Assembly (NCBI RefSeq): GCF_037975245.1 | Contig: NC_092568.1 | Location: 20,429,001 to 20,493,000 of the forward strand | DNA: 64,000 bases | Direction: 5' to 3' | Origin: Apostichopus japonicus | Lineage: Eukaryota; Echinodermata; Holothuroidea; Aspidochirotida; Stichopodidae | Part shown: one piece after another, positions 60,801 to 64,000 of the stretch | Numbering within the stretch: the first letter of the stretch is position 1 | Layout of the letters: the number at the start of each line of letters is the position of its first letter | Position numbers and translations under genes: made by a program | The notes under the pieces: generated by a model | Told to the model about the DNA's origin: nothing | Seen by the model: the letters and a program-made list of their open reading frames with translations, nothing else | Database searches by the model: none

Positions 60801-62203
60801 CAGTACCAGTGAATAATTCATCATGGCATATATTCATGGCAATGATGGCATTTATTCATGACATGTATTCATCATTGTATATAATTCATCATATTGGCAT
60901 TTAGCAAGTGGCCAGAGTGCTACACAAATGCAAAGATGTATAGTGTTGTACATATTAAACCATCATTTTCATTACATAAAAAACATAAATCAATAATGGA
61001 TACACAAAATTTAAACAAAAAATAAATGATTCATTGATGTACTGTATATATGTGTACATATTGCAACACACACTTCTTCAATAGGCTACTGTAGCCAACA
61101 GTCATAGACTCTTACTGGAATGAAGTGAACCTCTGGCACAATGATTGAGTTAAACTATATTAAGGTCACCTGTTATGCCCCATAATTTCAGGACCCAAAA
61201 AGTGACCCCATCGTACTCTTGTTAAATTGAAATGCAGGATGCCAAAGACTTGAATAAACATTTCTAGTATGCCTACTTTGATTTTTGATCTTTTTTTAAA
61301 TTTTGATCTTCAGGTATTTGCTACTGTGTTGAGCTATATAGTAGTAACACTGACAAAGACAAAAACTGGATATGGGTGGAAATCTGGTTTCACAGTAATT
61401 GTGTCAATAAAGTAGCTAACTTTAATAGTCTAGCCATTGCAGGTTATGGGCGGGTTGGTTTTCCTTTCCTCCAACCTCTTTCTCCCAAGAGGCCAACTAA
61501 AGCTAGCATAAGGAAGGAACTCTAAACATGTCATTGTTGTATTTAGTATTGACATTAGTATAGCCCCAATCCAATTATCAGCCTAGTACAAGAAAGTTTA
61601 TTAGCCTAGACTATAGTAATATCATAAGGCCTTGTCTATAGAATATATTTGGGGCTTTGCTTGATGGGGGATGTGGGAGAATAGAACTGTTCAAATACCA
61701 AACAAGCATAAGTCAAGAAAGCATGATGAAAGGTGAAAATGTACTTAGCTGCGGCTAGTTTTTTTGCTTTTTTGCTGGTATGTTGTGTCACGGTAGGCAT
61801 AGACCTATAGATCTAGGTTAGGCTATGTTCCAGAATATACCACGTTAAGGAATTTCACATCGCGCCTCTGGGGTCAGGCTAAGAAATGTCTAAATTTGAC
61901 TTAGGCCTATATCAGGATAAATTTCTTAACATGCCATACTTAAAGACAACGTTTAATGTGTGTCTAACAGTTCATCTAATTAATTAGGTGGGGAACATAG
62001 GTAAAGACCTGGCCTAACCCAAGTTAGAGTTATTAAGGCCTAAGCCTAAGTATTTTTATTTTTAATCTAAGTTATGGGCCTGCCCATGCTAGCGTACTAG
62101 TAGTAGTAGTAAGTTACTACTGTAAGTAGGCCTAAGTCCACCTTTTCAAGTCTCACCGTTTACTCAATGGACGTACGCGAACGGCTACTTTAACATTTGC
62201 CAT
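6791..62203 (-). CDS. STARD9: STARD9/KIF16A-like kinesin-3 heavy chain, 5' portion (19 coding exons, continues beyond base 1)
   Basis: Joined exons give 643 codons plus 2 bases with no internal stop, and all 18 junctions keep phase. The order is motor domain (1-380) with VAVRVRPL at 6-13, P-loop GQTSSGKT at 103-110, switch I SSRSH at 219-223, switch II DLAGSE at 251-256 and NINKSL at 272-277; then neck coil (381-449), FHA (about 465-568) and an acidic tail. As a kinesin-3 it should be an ATP-driven, plus-end microtubule motor. Vertebrate STARD9 acts at centrosomes in spindle assembly and ends in a START domain, which lies outside this window. The start ATG is the first in-frame Met, with an in-frame TGA 37 bases upstream. 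Membership of kinesin-3 is certain. STARD9 rather than KIF16B is inferred from remembered family sequences. Intron sizes run from 224 bp to 13.2 kb. Confidence 0.85.
7385..7468 (+). mobile_element. Degenerate tRNA-like SINE head
   Basis: GGTCGAGTGGATAAA (A box) and GGGTTTGAACTT (B box) are about 48 bases apart. The word GTGGCGTTGGAC and the overall layout resemble the head of the SINE at 37704-38084. The body beyond 7470 is not clearly related. Confidence 0.5.
7671..7982 (+). mobile_element. tRNA-derived SINE with (ATT)n tail
   Basis: The head has A box TGGCTAGAGCGTCGG and B box GGTTCGATTC with about 30 bases between, as in a tRNA. The body contains TCCACCCAGGGGTTAAATGG and the 3' domain CACTTTGAGACC followed by GTAAAGCGCTATATAAAA, which is shared by many marine-invertebrate SINEs. 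The tail is five ATT units. It is not a functional tRNA gene, because the acceptor stem and 3' half do not fold. Confidence 0.85.
8018..8136 (-). CDS. STARD9: Kinesin exon 18, post-FHA acidic segment (residues 581-620)
   Basis: The 119-nt exon encodes [20 protein letters not shown], then [19 protein letters not shown] and two bases of Arg620. I recognise no domain. It is acidic with a short predicted helix ([10 protein letters not shown]). The phase agrees on both sides, and this is the only one of its three frames continuous with the FHA exon. The acceptor is CCATATTCAG and the donor GTCAGC. This part is poorly conserved in the family, so support rests on splice sites and phase. Confidence 0.85.
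8137..10318 (-). other. Intron 17 (2,182 bp)
   Basis: It contains the inverted-repeat element at 9514-10031. Otherwise it is AT-rich with no recognised exon. Confidence 0.8.
9514..10031. mobile_element. 518-bp MITE-like element with GGGCTCTCCAGC inverted ends and an internal array
   Basis: GGGCTCTCCAGC at 9514-9525 is the exact reverse complement of GCTGGAGAGCCC at 10020-10031. Its right third is four tandem units of about 48 bp (9825-10015), each with GTACAGATTACCAACATTG and ATAGCGCCCTCTGTACA words. No coding frame is present. No target duplication could be identified, so the class is unclear and the exact ends may extend by a base or two. Confidence 0.75.
10319..10401 (-). CDS. STARD9: Kinesin exon 17, last FHA strand (residues 553-580)
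   Basis: The 83-nt exon completes Gly553 and encodes [20 protein letters not shown] plus RMRAKRA. The pattern GAVI-L[18 protein letters not shown] is diagnostic for the end of the KIF16-type FHA domain. The acceptor is ATGGTCAG and the donor GTAAGT. It ends in phase 0. Confidence 0.96.
10402..13027 (-). other. Intron 16 (2,626 bp)
   Basis: It contains the diverged repeat at 10869-10925. A degenerate tRNA-like stretch on the minus strand near 12775-12800 (GGTTGAGTGGGTAGAGC) is too decayed to call. The rest is AT-rich. Confidence 0.75.
10869..10925 (+). repeat. Diverged copy of the 30-kb CTGAAGAAGATCC repeat
   Basis: CCTCTGAAGGAAGATCTGGC, TAGGATGGAAAC and the following TACACCTCC words align with 30079-30150 in the same orientation with many differences. 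It is probably the end of an old retroelement family. Confidence 0.5.
13028..13168 (-). CDS. STARD9: Kinesin exon 16, FHA core (residues 506-553)
   Basis: The 141-nt exon completes Val506 and encodes [40 protein letters not shown] and PVQLKQ plus one base of Gly553. EREH (514-517) occupies the place of the FHA S-x-x-H motif and NG (540-541) is the late FHA turn. The acceptor is TTCTTGACAG. A nearer TAG gives the wrong phase, which fixes the start. The donor is GTAAAA, weaker than the others. Confidence 0.93.
13187..13600. repeat. Tandem array, unit about 183 bp, about 2.3 copies
   Basis: ACATGTATATCACC or ACATGTAGATCACC starts at 13189, 13371 and 13557 (spacing 182 and 186). Units share TTTCAATCTGGATTGATGGT, a long G run, GGGGAGCTGGTCAT and GAGGAGACAGGTAAGCGAGG. 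The array begins about 18 bases beyond the exon 16 start. Confidence 0.9.
13835..13972. repeat. 16-bp minisatellite, about 8-9 units
   Basis: The consensus is CATGGTCACATCATGA, with a few substitutions (T for C, A for G) that rise towards the right end. The unit contains the palindromic word TCATGA. Confidence 0.95.
14560..14611 (-). CDS. STARD9: Kinesin exon 15, FHA phosphopeptide strand (residues 489-506)
   Basis: The 52-nt exon encodes [17 protein letters not shown] and the first base of Val506. GR at 495-496 is the conserved FHA Gly-Arg pair. The acceptor is TTTTCTAG and the donor GTTAGT. The small size is typical of FHA-domain exons. Confidence 0.94.
18177..18275 (-). other. Isolated exon-like block in intron 14 with tandem in-frame stops (candidate poison exon)
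   Basis: A 99-nt block is bounded by a good acceptor (CATTCTTTATCACAG) and a consensus donor (GA|GTAAGTG) on the gene strand. Exons 14 and 15 join in phase 0 and make a continuous FHA domain without it. If included between them, its phase-0 reading ends with two consecutive TGA codons just before the donor (codons 32 and 33). It would truncate the protein before the FHA Gly-Arg pair and probably trigger nonsense-mediated decay. A second frame is fully open across the block. Expression is not shown. Confidence 0.4.
20997..21560 (-). promoter_or_regulatory. CpG-richer island with a strong minus-strand donor: candidate internal promoter and first exon
   Basis: Sequence from about 21180 to 21560 has repeated CG-containing words (GTACGTACGAGCG twice), unlike the surrounding intron. 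Downstream on the gene strand, a GC-moderate block ends at a consensus donor CTAG|GTAAGTC (20996-20991). Nearby AGGCCTA words resemble those beside exon 1. An internal start here could feed the exon-like block at 18177-18275. No initiator or transcript is known. Confidence 0.3.
22161..22277 (-). CDS. STARD9: Kinesin exon 14, start of FHA region (residues 450-488)
   Basis: The 39-codon, phase 0/0 exon encodes a strand with [20 protein letters not shown] and ends [14 protein letters not shown][15 protein letters not shown] and STGIILYHL are the N-terminal edge of the kinesin-3 FHA module. The acceptor is CTTTTTAG and the donor GTGAGT. It joins exon 15 directly to give [16 protein letters not shown], which matches the family without any added residues. 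Confidence 0.95.
22278..23334 (-). other. Intron 13 (1,057 bp)
   Basis: It is dominated by the 20-bp minisatellite at 22681-23040. The rest shows nothing. Confidence 0.85.
22681..23040. repeat. 20-bp minisatellite, about 18 units
   Basis: The consensus is TGCTGTTGTACTCTTACTCA, with units varying in the last eight bases and occasional length changes (a short 14-base unit and a 25-base unit). The unit is not a multiple of three, so all frames rotate. A 128-codon open frame across it, rich in Leu-Tyr-Ser-Cys, is a by-product and not a gene. Confidence 0.95.
23335..23463 (-). CDS. STARD9: Kinesin exon 13, neck to FHA linker (residues 407-449)
   Basis: The 43-codon, phase 0/0 exon ends with [20 protein letters not shown] and KDVAQIMQ. 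The L-x-E-N-E-x-K-V-x-x-L-T-x-x-W-x-x-K-W block (423-441, Trp437 and Trp441) is a kinesin-3 signature that precedes the FHA domain. The first 15 residues are a Ser-rich linker. The acceptor is GTTCTTGCAG and the donor GTATGG. Confidence 0.95.
23464..24622 (-). other. Intron 12 (1,159 bp)
   Basis: No repeat, exon or other structure is recognised. Confidence 0.8.
24623..24700 (-). CDS. STARD9: Kinesin exon 12, neck coil (residues 381-406)
   Basis: The 26-codon, phase 0/0 exon encodes [20 protein letters not shown] and LCSASL. IRELRxEIxRLKxLL is the short coiled coil directly after the neck linker in kinesin-3 proteins, used for regulated dimerisation. The acceptor is TCGATAG and the donor GTAAGT. 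An hAT-like MITE starts about 50 bases upstream of this acceptor. Confidence 0.95.
24701..27185 (-). other. Intron 11 (2,485 bp)
   Basis: It contains an hAT-like MITE (24760-25084) near its 3' end and a G14 run at 26368-26381. The other sequence is featureless. Confidence 0.8.
24760..25084 (+). mobile_element. hAT-like MITE, copy 2, with perfect 8-bp target duplication
   Basis: The ends are CAAGGGTTCCC and GGGAAACCCTG, and the length is 325 bp. CTTTAAAG flanks both sides exactly (24752-24759 and 25085-25092). An 8-bp duplication with short CAGGG-type ends is the hallmark of hAT transposons. It aligns along its length and in the same orientation with 3908-4238. It has no coding capacity. Confidence 0.9.
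27186..27283 (-). CDS. STARD9: Kinesin exon 11, end of motor and neck linker (residues 348-380)
   Basis: The 98-nt exon completes Thr348 and encodes [20 protein letters not shown], then [12 protein letters not shown]. The ETxSTLRYA motif (358-366) closes the kinesin core. The residues after it are the neck linker, ending in the kinesin-3 pattern NxPxxNED across the exon 11/12 junction. The acceptor is TTATTTCAG and the donor GTAAGA. Confidence 0.97.
27284..28296 (-). other. Intron 10 (1,013 bp)
   Basis: It has a T run and C-rich stretch at 28225-28250. Nothing else is recognised. Confidence 0.8.
28297..28476 (-). CDS. STARD9: Kinesin exon 10, long loop L12 and alpha-5 (residues 288-348)
   Basis: This 180-nt exon is the largest in the window. 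It first encodes about 33 residues rich in Ser, Glu and Ala ([20 protein letters not shown], then [12 protein letters not shown]), then [20 protein letters not shown] and AKTVMIA. The second half is the invariant alpha-5/loop 13 block. The first half replaces the short lysine-rich K-loop of KIF1-type kinesins by a longer acidic segment with only one basic cluster (KRR, 315-317). The acceptor is CTCTGACAG and the donor GTGAGT. Confidence 0.96.
29033..29195 (+). mobile_element. 5'-truncated copy of the GACTTCGGTC-core SINE
   Basis: It matches the body and 3' end of the element at 38399-38614 in opposite orientation, from GTCACTCCAAGATTAATG through CTGCTTGCAGGAGGATCT. It lacks the tRNA-like head. 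Truncation at the 5' end fits target-primed reverse transcription. Confidence 0.8.
30082..30109 (+). ncRNA. Hammerhead-like core (CTGAAGA, 6-bp stem, GAAAC)
   Basis: CTGAAGA fits the hammerhead core CUGANGA. It is followed after one extra A by a perfect stem GATCCT-GCT-AGGATC and then GAAAC and GTC. Hammerheads of this type occur in Penelope-like retroelements. The extra A and the lack of a clear stem I/III partner argue for a decayed or merely similar sequence. A diverged relative lies at 10869-10925. Confidence 0.3.
32672..35125. mobile_element. 2,454-bp DNA transposon with perfect 25-bp inverted ends and TTA duplication (Harbinger-like, non-autonomous)
   Basis: The left end 32672-32696 begins GGGAAGCCTCGCAAATCTAA, and the right end 35101-35125 is its exact reverse complement. 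The similarity goes on with mismatches for about 20 more bases (TCCGGGC and GGTGGA-like words). TTA directly flanks both ends (32669-32671 and 35126-35128), fitting the 3-bp TWA duplication of PIF/Harbinger elements. Sub-terminal TAATGAGCACAG occurs near both ends in opposite orientation. The interior has no open frame over about 80 codons and no recognisable transposase or MYB-like protein, so I call it non-autonomous. Confidence 0.85.
35781..35878 (-). CDS. STARD9: Kinesin exon 9, alpha-4 helix (residues 255-288)
   Basis: The 98-nt exon completes Ser255 and encodes [20 protein letters not shown], then [12 protein letters not shown] and the first base of Ala288. GANINKSL and the LGNxISAL helix are the microtubule-contacting alpha-4 of all kinesins. 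[14 protein letters not shown] strongly resembles the STARD9 form. The acceptor is TTTTTCTACAG and the donor GTAAGT. Confidence 0.97.
35879..37614 (-). other. Intron 8 (1,736 bp)
   Basis: A G10 run next to a T run lies near 37510-37541 and C-rich runs near 36070. No exon or recognisable element is seen. Short open frames on the plus strand have no support. Confidence 0.8.
37615..37682 (-). CDS. STARD9: Kinesin exon 8, switch II exon (residues 233-255)
   Basis: The 68-nt exon encodes [22 protein letters not shown] and the first two bases of Ser255. With exon 9 this forms VDLAGSERA, the switch II motif that couples hydrolysis to microtubule binding. The acceptor is TATCTTCAG and the donor GTATGT. 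The LPSE[12 protein letters not shown] wording is closer to STARD9 than to KIF16B. A SINE tail ends only about 21 bases upstream of this exon (see the 37704-38084 entry). Confidence 0.97.
37704..38084 (-). mobile_element. tRNA-derived SINE with long (ATT/ATC)n tail, directly upstream of exon 8
   Basis: On the minus strand it starts GTGGCTGAGTGGATAAAGGC (A box) and has GGTTCAATACCC (B box) about 50 bases later. A body with GCCACCCGACGTGTGAGTTG follows and runs into an ATTATTATC-type microsatellite at 37704-37815. A related tRNA-like head sits at 7385-7468. The tail ends about 21 bases from the exon 8 start. Confidence 0.8.
38399..38614 (-). mobile_element. tRNA-derived SINE with GACTTCGGTC core, full-length-looking copy
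   Basis: On the minus strand the 5' end is tRNA-like: an A-box region TTAGCTCAGTGGTTAACG, then GGTCCCGAGTTTGGGTC at the B-box position. A unique body with GACTTCGGTCAGCTTGCGGC and GATAAGCCAAT follows, ending in CCTGCTTGCAGGAGGATC. A 5'-truncated copy of the same body lies on the plus strand at 29033-29195, which confirms that it is a dispersed family. Confidence 0.8.
39627..39803. repeat. Tandem duplication, unit about 92 bp
   Basis: Two adjacent copies begin CAGATAGACATT and share GCCAAAGATGCTTAGGTTAC and a later ATGGCAC. The second starts at 39719. They have diverged by a modest number of substitutions. Confidence 0.8.
40906..41048 (-). CDS. STARD9: Kinesin exon 7, switch I exon (residues 185-232)
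   Basis: The 143-nt exon completes Asp185 and encodes [20 protein letters not shown], the R-T-T-A-S-T helix, [13 protein letters not shown] (216-228) and HFVQ. SSRSH at 219-223 is switch I, which senses the ATP gamma phosphate. The residue three before SSRSH is His216 instead of the common Asn; I recall the same change in STARD9. The acceptor is ATTGCAG and the donor GTTAGT. Phase 0 at the end joins exon 8. Confidence 0.97.
41049..43190 (-). other. Intron 6 (2,142 bp)
   Basis: It starts GTAAG followed by 13 T residues on the gene strand. A TA-rich microsatellite lies at 41078-41200. About 41860-42420 differs from the rest, being richer in G+C and CpG (for example GCGGCCGGCCG near 42215), but has no recognisable coding frame or inverted ends. 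Confidence 0.8.
41078..41200. repeat. (TA)n microsatellite region
   Basis: The longest pure TA run is at about 41104-41122, followed by interrupted ATATATA and TACATATA stretches. It begins about 30 bases upstream of the exon 7 acceptor. Confidence 0.9.
43191..43300 (-). CDS. STARD9: Kinesin exon 6 (residues 148-185)
   Basis: The 110-nt exon encodes [17 protein letters not shown] (149-165), then [14 protein letters not shown] and the first base of Asp185. EIYNE and VREH are invariant kinesin signatures, and the LLxPxG region is loop L8. The donor is GTAAGT followed directly by 13 T residues, an unusually long T run just inside the intron. The acceptor is TTTCTTTAAG. Confidence 0.96.
43301..44526 (-). 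other. Intron 5 (1,226 bp)
   Basis: It contains a purine run near 43370-43390 and otherwise unremarkable AT-rich sequence. No exon or element is seen. Confidence 0.8.
44527..44618 (-). CDS. STARD9: Kinesin exon 5 (residues 118-148)
   Basis: The 92-nt exon lies between acceptor TACAACAG and donor GTACAA. It encodes [30 protein letters not shown] and the first two bases of Ser148. GLIPRI (121-126) is the conserved segment after the P-loop helix. Phase 2 at its end matches the single leading base of exon 6. The 224-bp intron before it (44619-44842) is the shortest in the gene and contains nothing else. Confidence 0.96.
44843..44959 (-). CDS. STARD9: Kinesin exon 4, P-loop exon (residues 79-117)
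   Basis: The exon has 39 codons in phase 0/0, between acceptor TTTAAAG and donor GTGAGT. It encodes [20 protein letters not shown], then [27 protein letters not shown] at 103-110 is the Walker A loop that binds ATP phosphates, with Lys109 and Thr110 intact. The fourth motif position is Ser, where kinesin-3 motors usually have Gly; conventional kinesins also have Ser there. The acceptor pyrimidine tract is weak (atgtttacttcgtttaaag), but the coding match is unambiguous. Confidence 0.96.
51364..51500. repeat. 62-bp direct duplication, period 75
   Basis: Copies at 51364-51425 and 51439-51500 begin GTCCAACACA and end GTGAATTAATCAG, with a single visible difference (ACAACAGC versus ACAGCAGC). They are separated by 13 bases, and the near-identity indicates a recent duplication. 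The adjoining sequence to 51250 is GC-richer than the intron average. Confidence 0.85.
56193..56220. repeat. Short inverted repeat (hairpin) in intron 3
   Basis: GCCAAATG and CATTTGGC are 8-bp perfect arms around a 12-base centre that itself contains TAACATGTTA. A weak hairpin is possible; no function is evident. Confidence 0.55.
58188..58301 (-). CDS. STARD9: Kinesin exon 3 (residues 41-78)
   Basis: The 114-nt, 38-codon exon lies between acceptor CCAG and donor GTAACT, in phase 0/0. It carries [16 protein letters not shown] and ends SYVSQEQ. The FxFDYVF strand (57-63) and the S-Q-E/D segment before the alpha helix leading to the P-loop are standard kinesin landmarks. The longest intron of the gene (13,228 bp) follows it. 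Confidence 0.95.
58302..59025 (-). other. Intron 2 (724 bp)
   Basis: It is bounded by donor GTACAG and acceptor CCAG. Nothing but AT-rich unique-looking sequence is visible. Confidence 0.85.
59026..59098 (-). CDS. STARD9: Kinesin exon 2 (residues 16-40)
   Basis: The 73-nt exon lies between acceptor ACAG and donor GTACAG. It completes Arg16 and encodes [20 protein letters not shown] plus TNWK. This is the strand/loop after the RVRP motif, where kinesin-3 motors have a charged stretch followed by a short strand ending in T-N-x-K. It ends in phase 0. The sequence is divergent, as usual for this segment; position, phase and the TNWK ending support it. Confidence 0.88.
59099..62156 (-). other. 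Intron 1 (3,058 bp)
   Basis: The donor is GTGAGA and the acceptor ACAG. It contains no coding sequence I can support. 60780-60900 is an AT-rich stretch with repeated ATTCATCAT/GGCAT words. 61780-62150 is rich in AGGCCTA palindromic motifs close to exon 1. Confidence 0.85.
62157..62203 (-). CDS. STARD9: Kinesin exon 1 (start codon, residues 1-16)
   Basis: The exon begins at ATG 62203-62201 in context aagaATGG, with A at -3 and G at +4. It encodes [15 protein letters not shown] plus two bases of an Arg codon and ends at donor GTGAGA (62156-62151). VAVRVRPL is the first beta strand and nucleotide-contact motif that opens kinesin motors. The N-terminus matches STARD9 (as I recall the family) better than KIF16B. 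An in-frame TGA at 62242-62240 precedes the ATG with no other in-frame Met between them, so this start is well supported if the leader is colinear. Confidence 0.93.
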
Positions 62204-62700
62204 TCTTAAACCATCTTCATGCTCCTCGATTAATGAATATCAGTCGATGAATTATTCCTGTAAAATCCATTTGCGATAGTATTTCATATGGTACTACTGG
62301 GACGTGCCCGGTCATTTGTCTTCTCAAAAAGCAGCTCAAACGTACACCTGGACGACCGCAAATTACAAATACTTTTCATGTAATCCTAAATCTGCCGTCA
62401 GGTTTATTCCCTGCGGTACGGTGTATACATCACAAACTGACAATGAGATCGAGAGTGTGTGGTGAATAGTAAATGTTTCTGTACATACGGTGGCCCTGAA
62501 GAGACATTCCACAAAATTTCATGTATCTGAAATATGTCACGTTTAGTGTAACACAACATCTCGACATCCCCCCCCCACCAAAAAAAATGATATGTTAGTG
62601 TATCTTCAACAAATATCGTGTTCTTATGTGCTATCGAGATCAGTGTTGCAGACACATCATCTATACAATTTGATAGCTTTAGTCCAGTGGCTCAATGCAT
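62204..62700 (-). promoter_or_regulatory. 5' UTR and probable promoter side of the kinesin gene
   Basis: This stretch lies directly upstream of the start codon on the gene strand. It has more CpG steps than the introns and no coding frame worth calling. No TATA box or start site can be fixed from sequence alone. A C8 run sits near 62570. The downstream side in intron 1 (61780-62150) is dense in AGGCCTA-type motifs, which recur at 20760-21010. Confidence 0.4.
62206..62220 (-). promoter_or_regulatory. Minimal upstream ORF in the 5' leader
   Basis: ATG AAG ATG GTT TAA on the minus strand (M-K-M-V-stop) ends two bases before the kinesin ATG. Such a short uORF immediately upstream can lower or regulate initiation at the main ATG. 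Its presence in the mature leader assumes that no 5' UTR intron splits this stretch. Confidence 0.45.
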
Positions 62701-62962
62701 AGGCGTAGGAGCCCAATCTGATTTGGAATTTGGGGGGGGGGGGCTGTAACGACTTGCCCGAAAAATATAATCAATTTTTTTCGCGCGCTGGGCGCGCGTT
62801 CAACATCTTACTGTGCATATCGTATAGGCATGCATCATCAGTTATTGCATCGCATGCCAATACATACAATCATTTGCCGTGTTATTACCCTTCCATATTG
62901 GTTATAATTATTGGGGAAGTCGTTACAATAATAATGATAATAATAATATTACTTTAACCATT
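62690..62962. repeat. Dispersed-repeat-like block with G13 run, GCGCGC palindrome and (AAT)n tail
   Basis: The block runs from an ATAGGCGTAGGAGCCC stretch through a long G run (about 62732-62744), CTGTAACGACTTGCCCG and a GCGCGCTGGGCGCGCG palindrome (62783-62798), then ends in ATAATAATG-type simple sequence (62927-62950). The composition is unlike its surroundings, and the simple-repeat end resembles a retroposon tail. The family is not recognised with certainty. Confidence 0.4.
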
Positions 62963-64000
62963 GAAAACACATTGCAATTTTTTTCTTTCAGTAGGTGCCC
63001 GAATTTTCACAAAAATATTGTGTATATTAGGTGTCATGAACCCATGTCGTTGAATTGTCTGACAACTCGAAATGTTTTTGAAGAGGTGTCCGGATAAGTT
63101 CCGACAGTACCTCAAATACTGCCTAAAATACTGTACATATCGTTGCCAGAGACTCTCTAGTTACTTAAAGTCGGCAACTCGAAAAAAATATGCGAATTTA
63201 TTGTGGTGTGGTAATGCGTACGGTAACTCAATGTCTTTATGTCTCTTCAGAACTACCGTAGATGCTTGTTGTGAAATTCCATTCAAAATGCTGCACGGTT
63301 CAGCTATAATGTGTATCCGTGTATGTGTGTGTATTGTTACGTTCATTGAAAACAAAATATCATACATGCTTTTATTTGTATGAAAAACAAAGCTTAATGA
63401 ACTTACGCATCGATGAAATCGTCAGTGAAAGATCTTTAGTGGTATAAAAATGATGACTAACTTTGTGCTATGAAGAAAACACACTCTAAAGCAGGCTAAA
63501 GATTGATCACAACGCATTAATTGTTCCTTATATAGTTCATTCATTGAGGAAGTTTTATTTTTAGTTTTACAGTTTTCTTCTTAGTAGTTGGATATTTTGC
63601 GTGAATATCTTAATTGAGCGAATTCTATCGTTTAGTAACCGTATATACCGGAACGTCCGGTAGGCTCCAATCGTGAAAGTGGCGTTTTCAAGTTGAAGTC
63701 GAACATGTAGCTAAAAAGCCTGCTTCCGATATGCGCTGACGCATCGATAATCTTTACCAGGCATGTAGGCCTACACATCAACACATTGTACGGGACTACA
63801 TGATCTCATACATCGCGTGTTCATGTCATGTAAAATTAATTGGTATACTTCCATTACCAGGGTATGAGAACGTGGGACTTACAGTTTTTCGCCCCAAAAT
63901 ATTATGGCCCCTTCCCTCTGGCATTCAGGCCTAGTAATACTGATACCTAATCCGGATCATGCATTTTTATGCCTTTGTATTGATTATAAGAAACCTTCCG
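62963..64000. other. Right-edge flank, no gene seen
   Basis: No exon, RNA gene or repeat can be supported. Open frames here are short and lack splice or codon support. CpG content is modestly higher than in the introns, for example near 63650 and 63740, which could be promoter-distal sequence or the flank of an outside gene. Confidence 0.4.

Noticed and set aside
1-64000. CRISPR array, operon, prophage or other prokaryotic system
   Set aside because: The window is intron-rich eukaryotic DNA. The regular repeats found have no spacer pattern, and there are no long bacterial-type reading frames.

Overview
The window is eukaryotic: AT-rich, intron-dominated DNA with GT-AG splice sites, tRNA-derived SINEs, small DNA transposons with terminal inverted repeats, and many microsatellites. 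The long introns, (ATT)n-tailed SINEs and the type of gene suggest a marine invertebrate deuterostome. An echinoderm such as a sea cucumber is my best guess, but nothing here proves the species.

Almost all of the window (62203 down to the left edge) is one gene on the minus strand: the 5' part of a kinesin-3 heavy chain that I call STARD9/KIF16A-like. I assembled 19 consecutive coding exons by reading splice sites and checking that every junction keeps phase. They give 1,931 coding bases, i.e. 643 complete codons plus two bases. In order they encode the motor domain (about residues 1-380), the neck and neck coil (about 381-449), an FHA domain (about 465-568) and the beginning of an acidic region after it. 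Exon 19 ends on a donor in phase 2, so the gene continues past base 1. In vertebrate STARD9 a very long middle region and a C-terminal START lipid-binding domain follow, and those parts are not in view. KIF16B is the main alternative. STARD9 is favoured by the N-terminus ([16 protein letters not shown]), the stretches around [13 protein letters not shown] and [10 protein letters not shown], and an enlarged loop L12.

The layout from right to left is: 62204-64000, 5' UTR, promoter side and repeats; 58188-62203, exons 1-3; a 13.2-kb intron 3; 22161-44959, exons 4-14, which carry most of the motor, neck and FHA start; a 7.5-kb intron 14 with a CpG-rich island and an isolated exon-like block carrying stop codons; 6791-14611, exons 15-19; and 1-6790, intron 19 or later with no exon I can support. 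No second protein-coding gene is supported on either strand. Short open frames elsewhere look like chance.

The introns are rich in mobile DNA. They hold a 2,454-bp element with perfect 25-bp inverted ends and a TTA duplication, a pair of hAT-like MITEs with 8-bp duplications, a 518-bp inverted-repeat element with a four-unit internal array, four tRNA-derived SINE copies or fragments in at least three families, and several minisatellites. Three of these insertions lie within about 20-55 bases of a 3' splice site of the kinesin gene.
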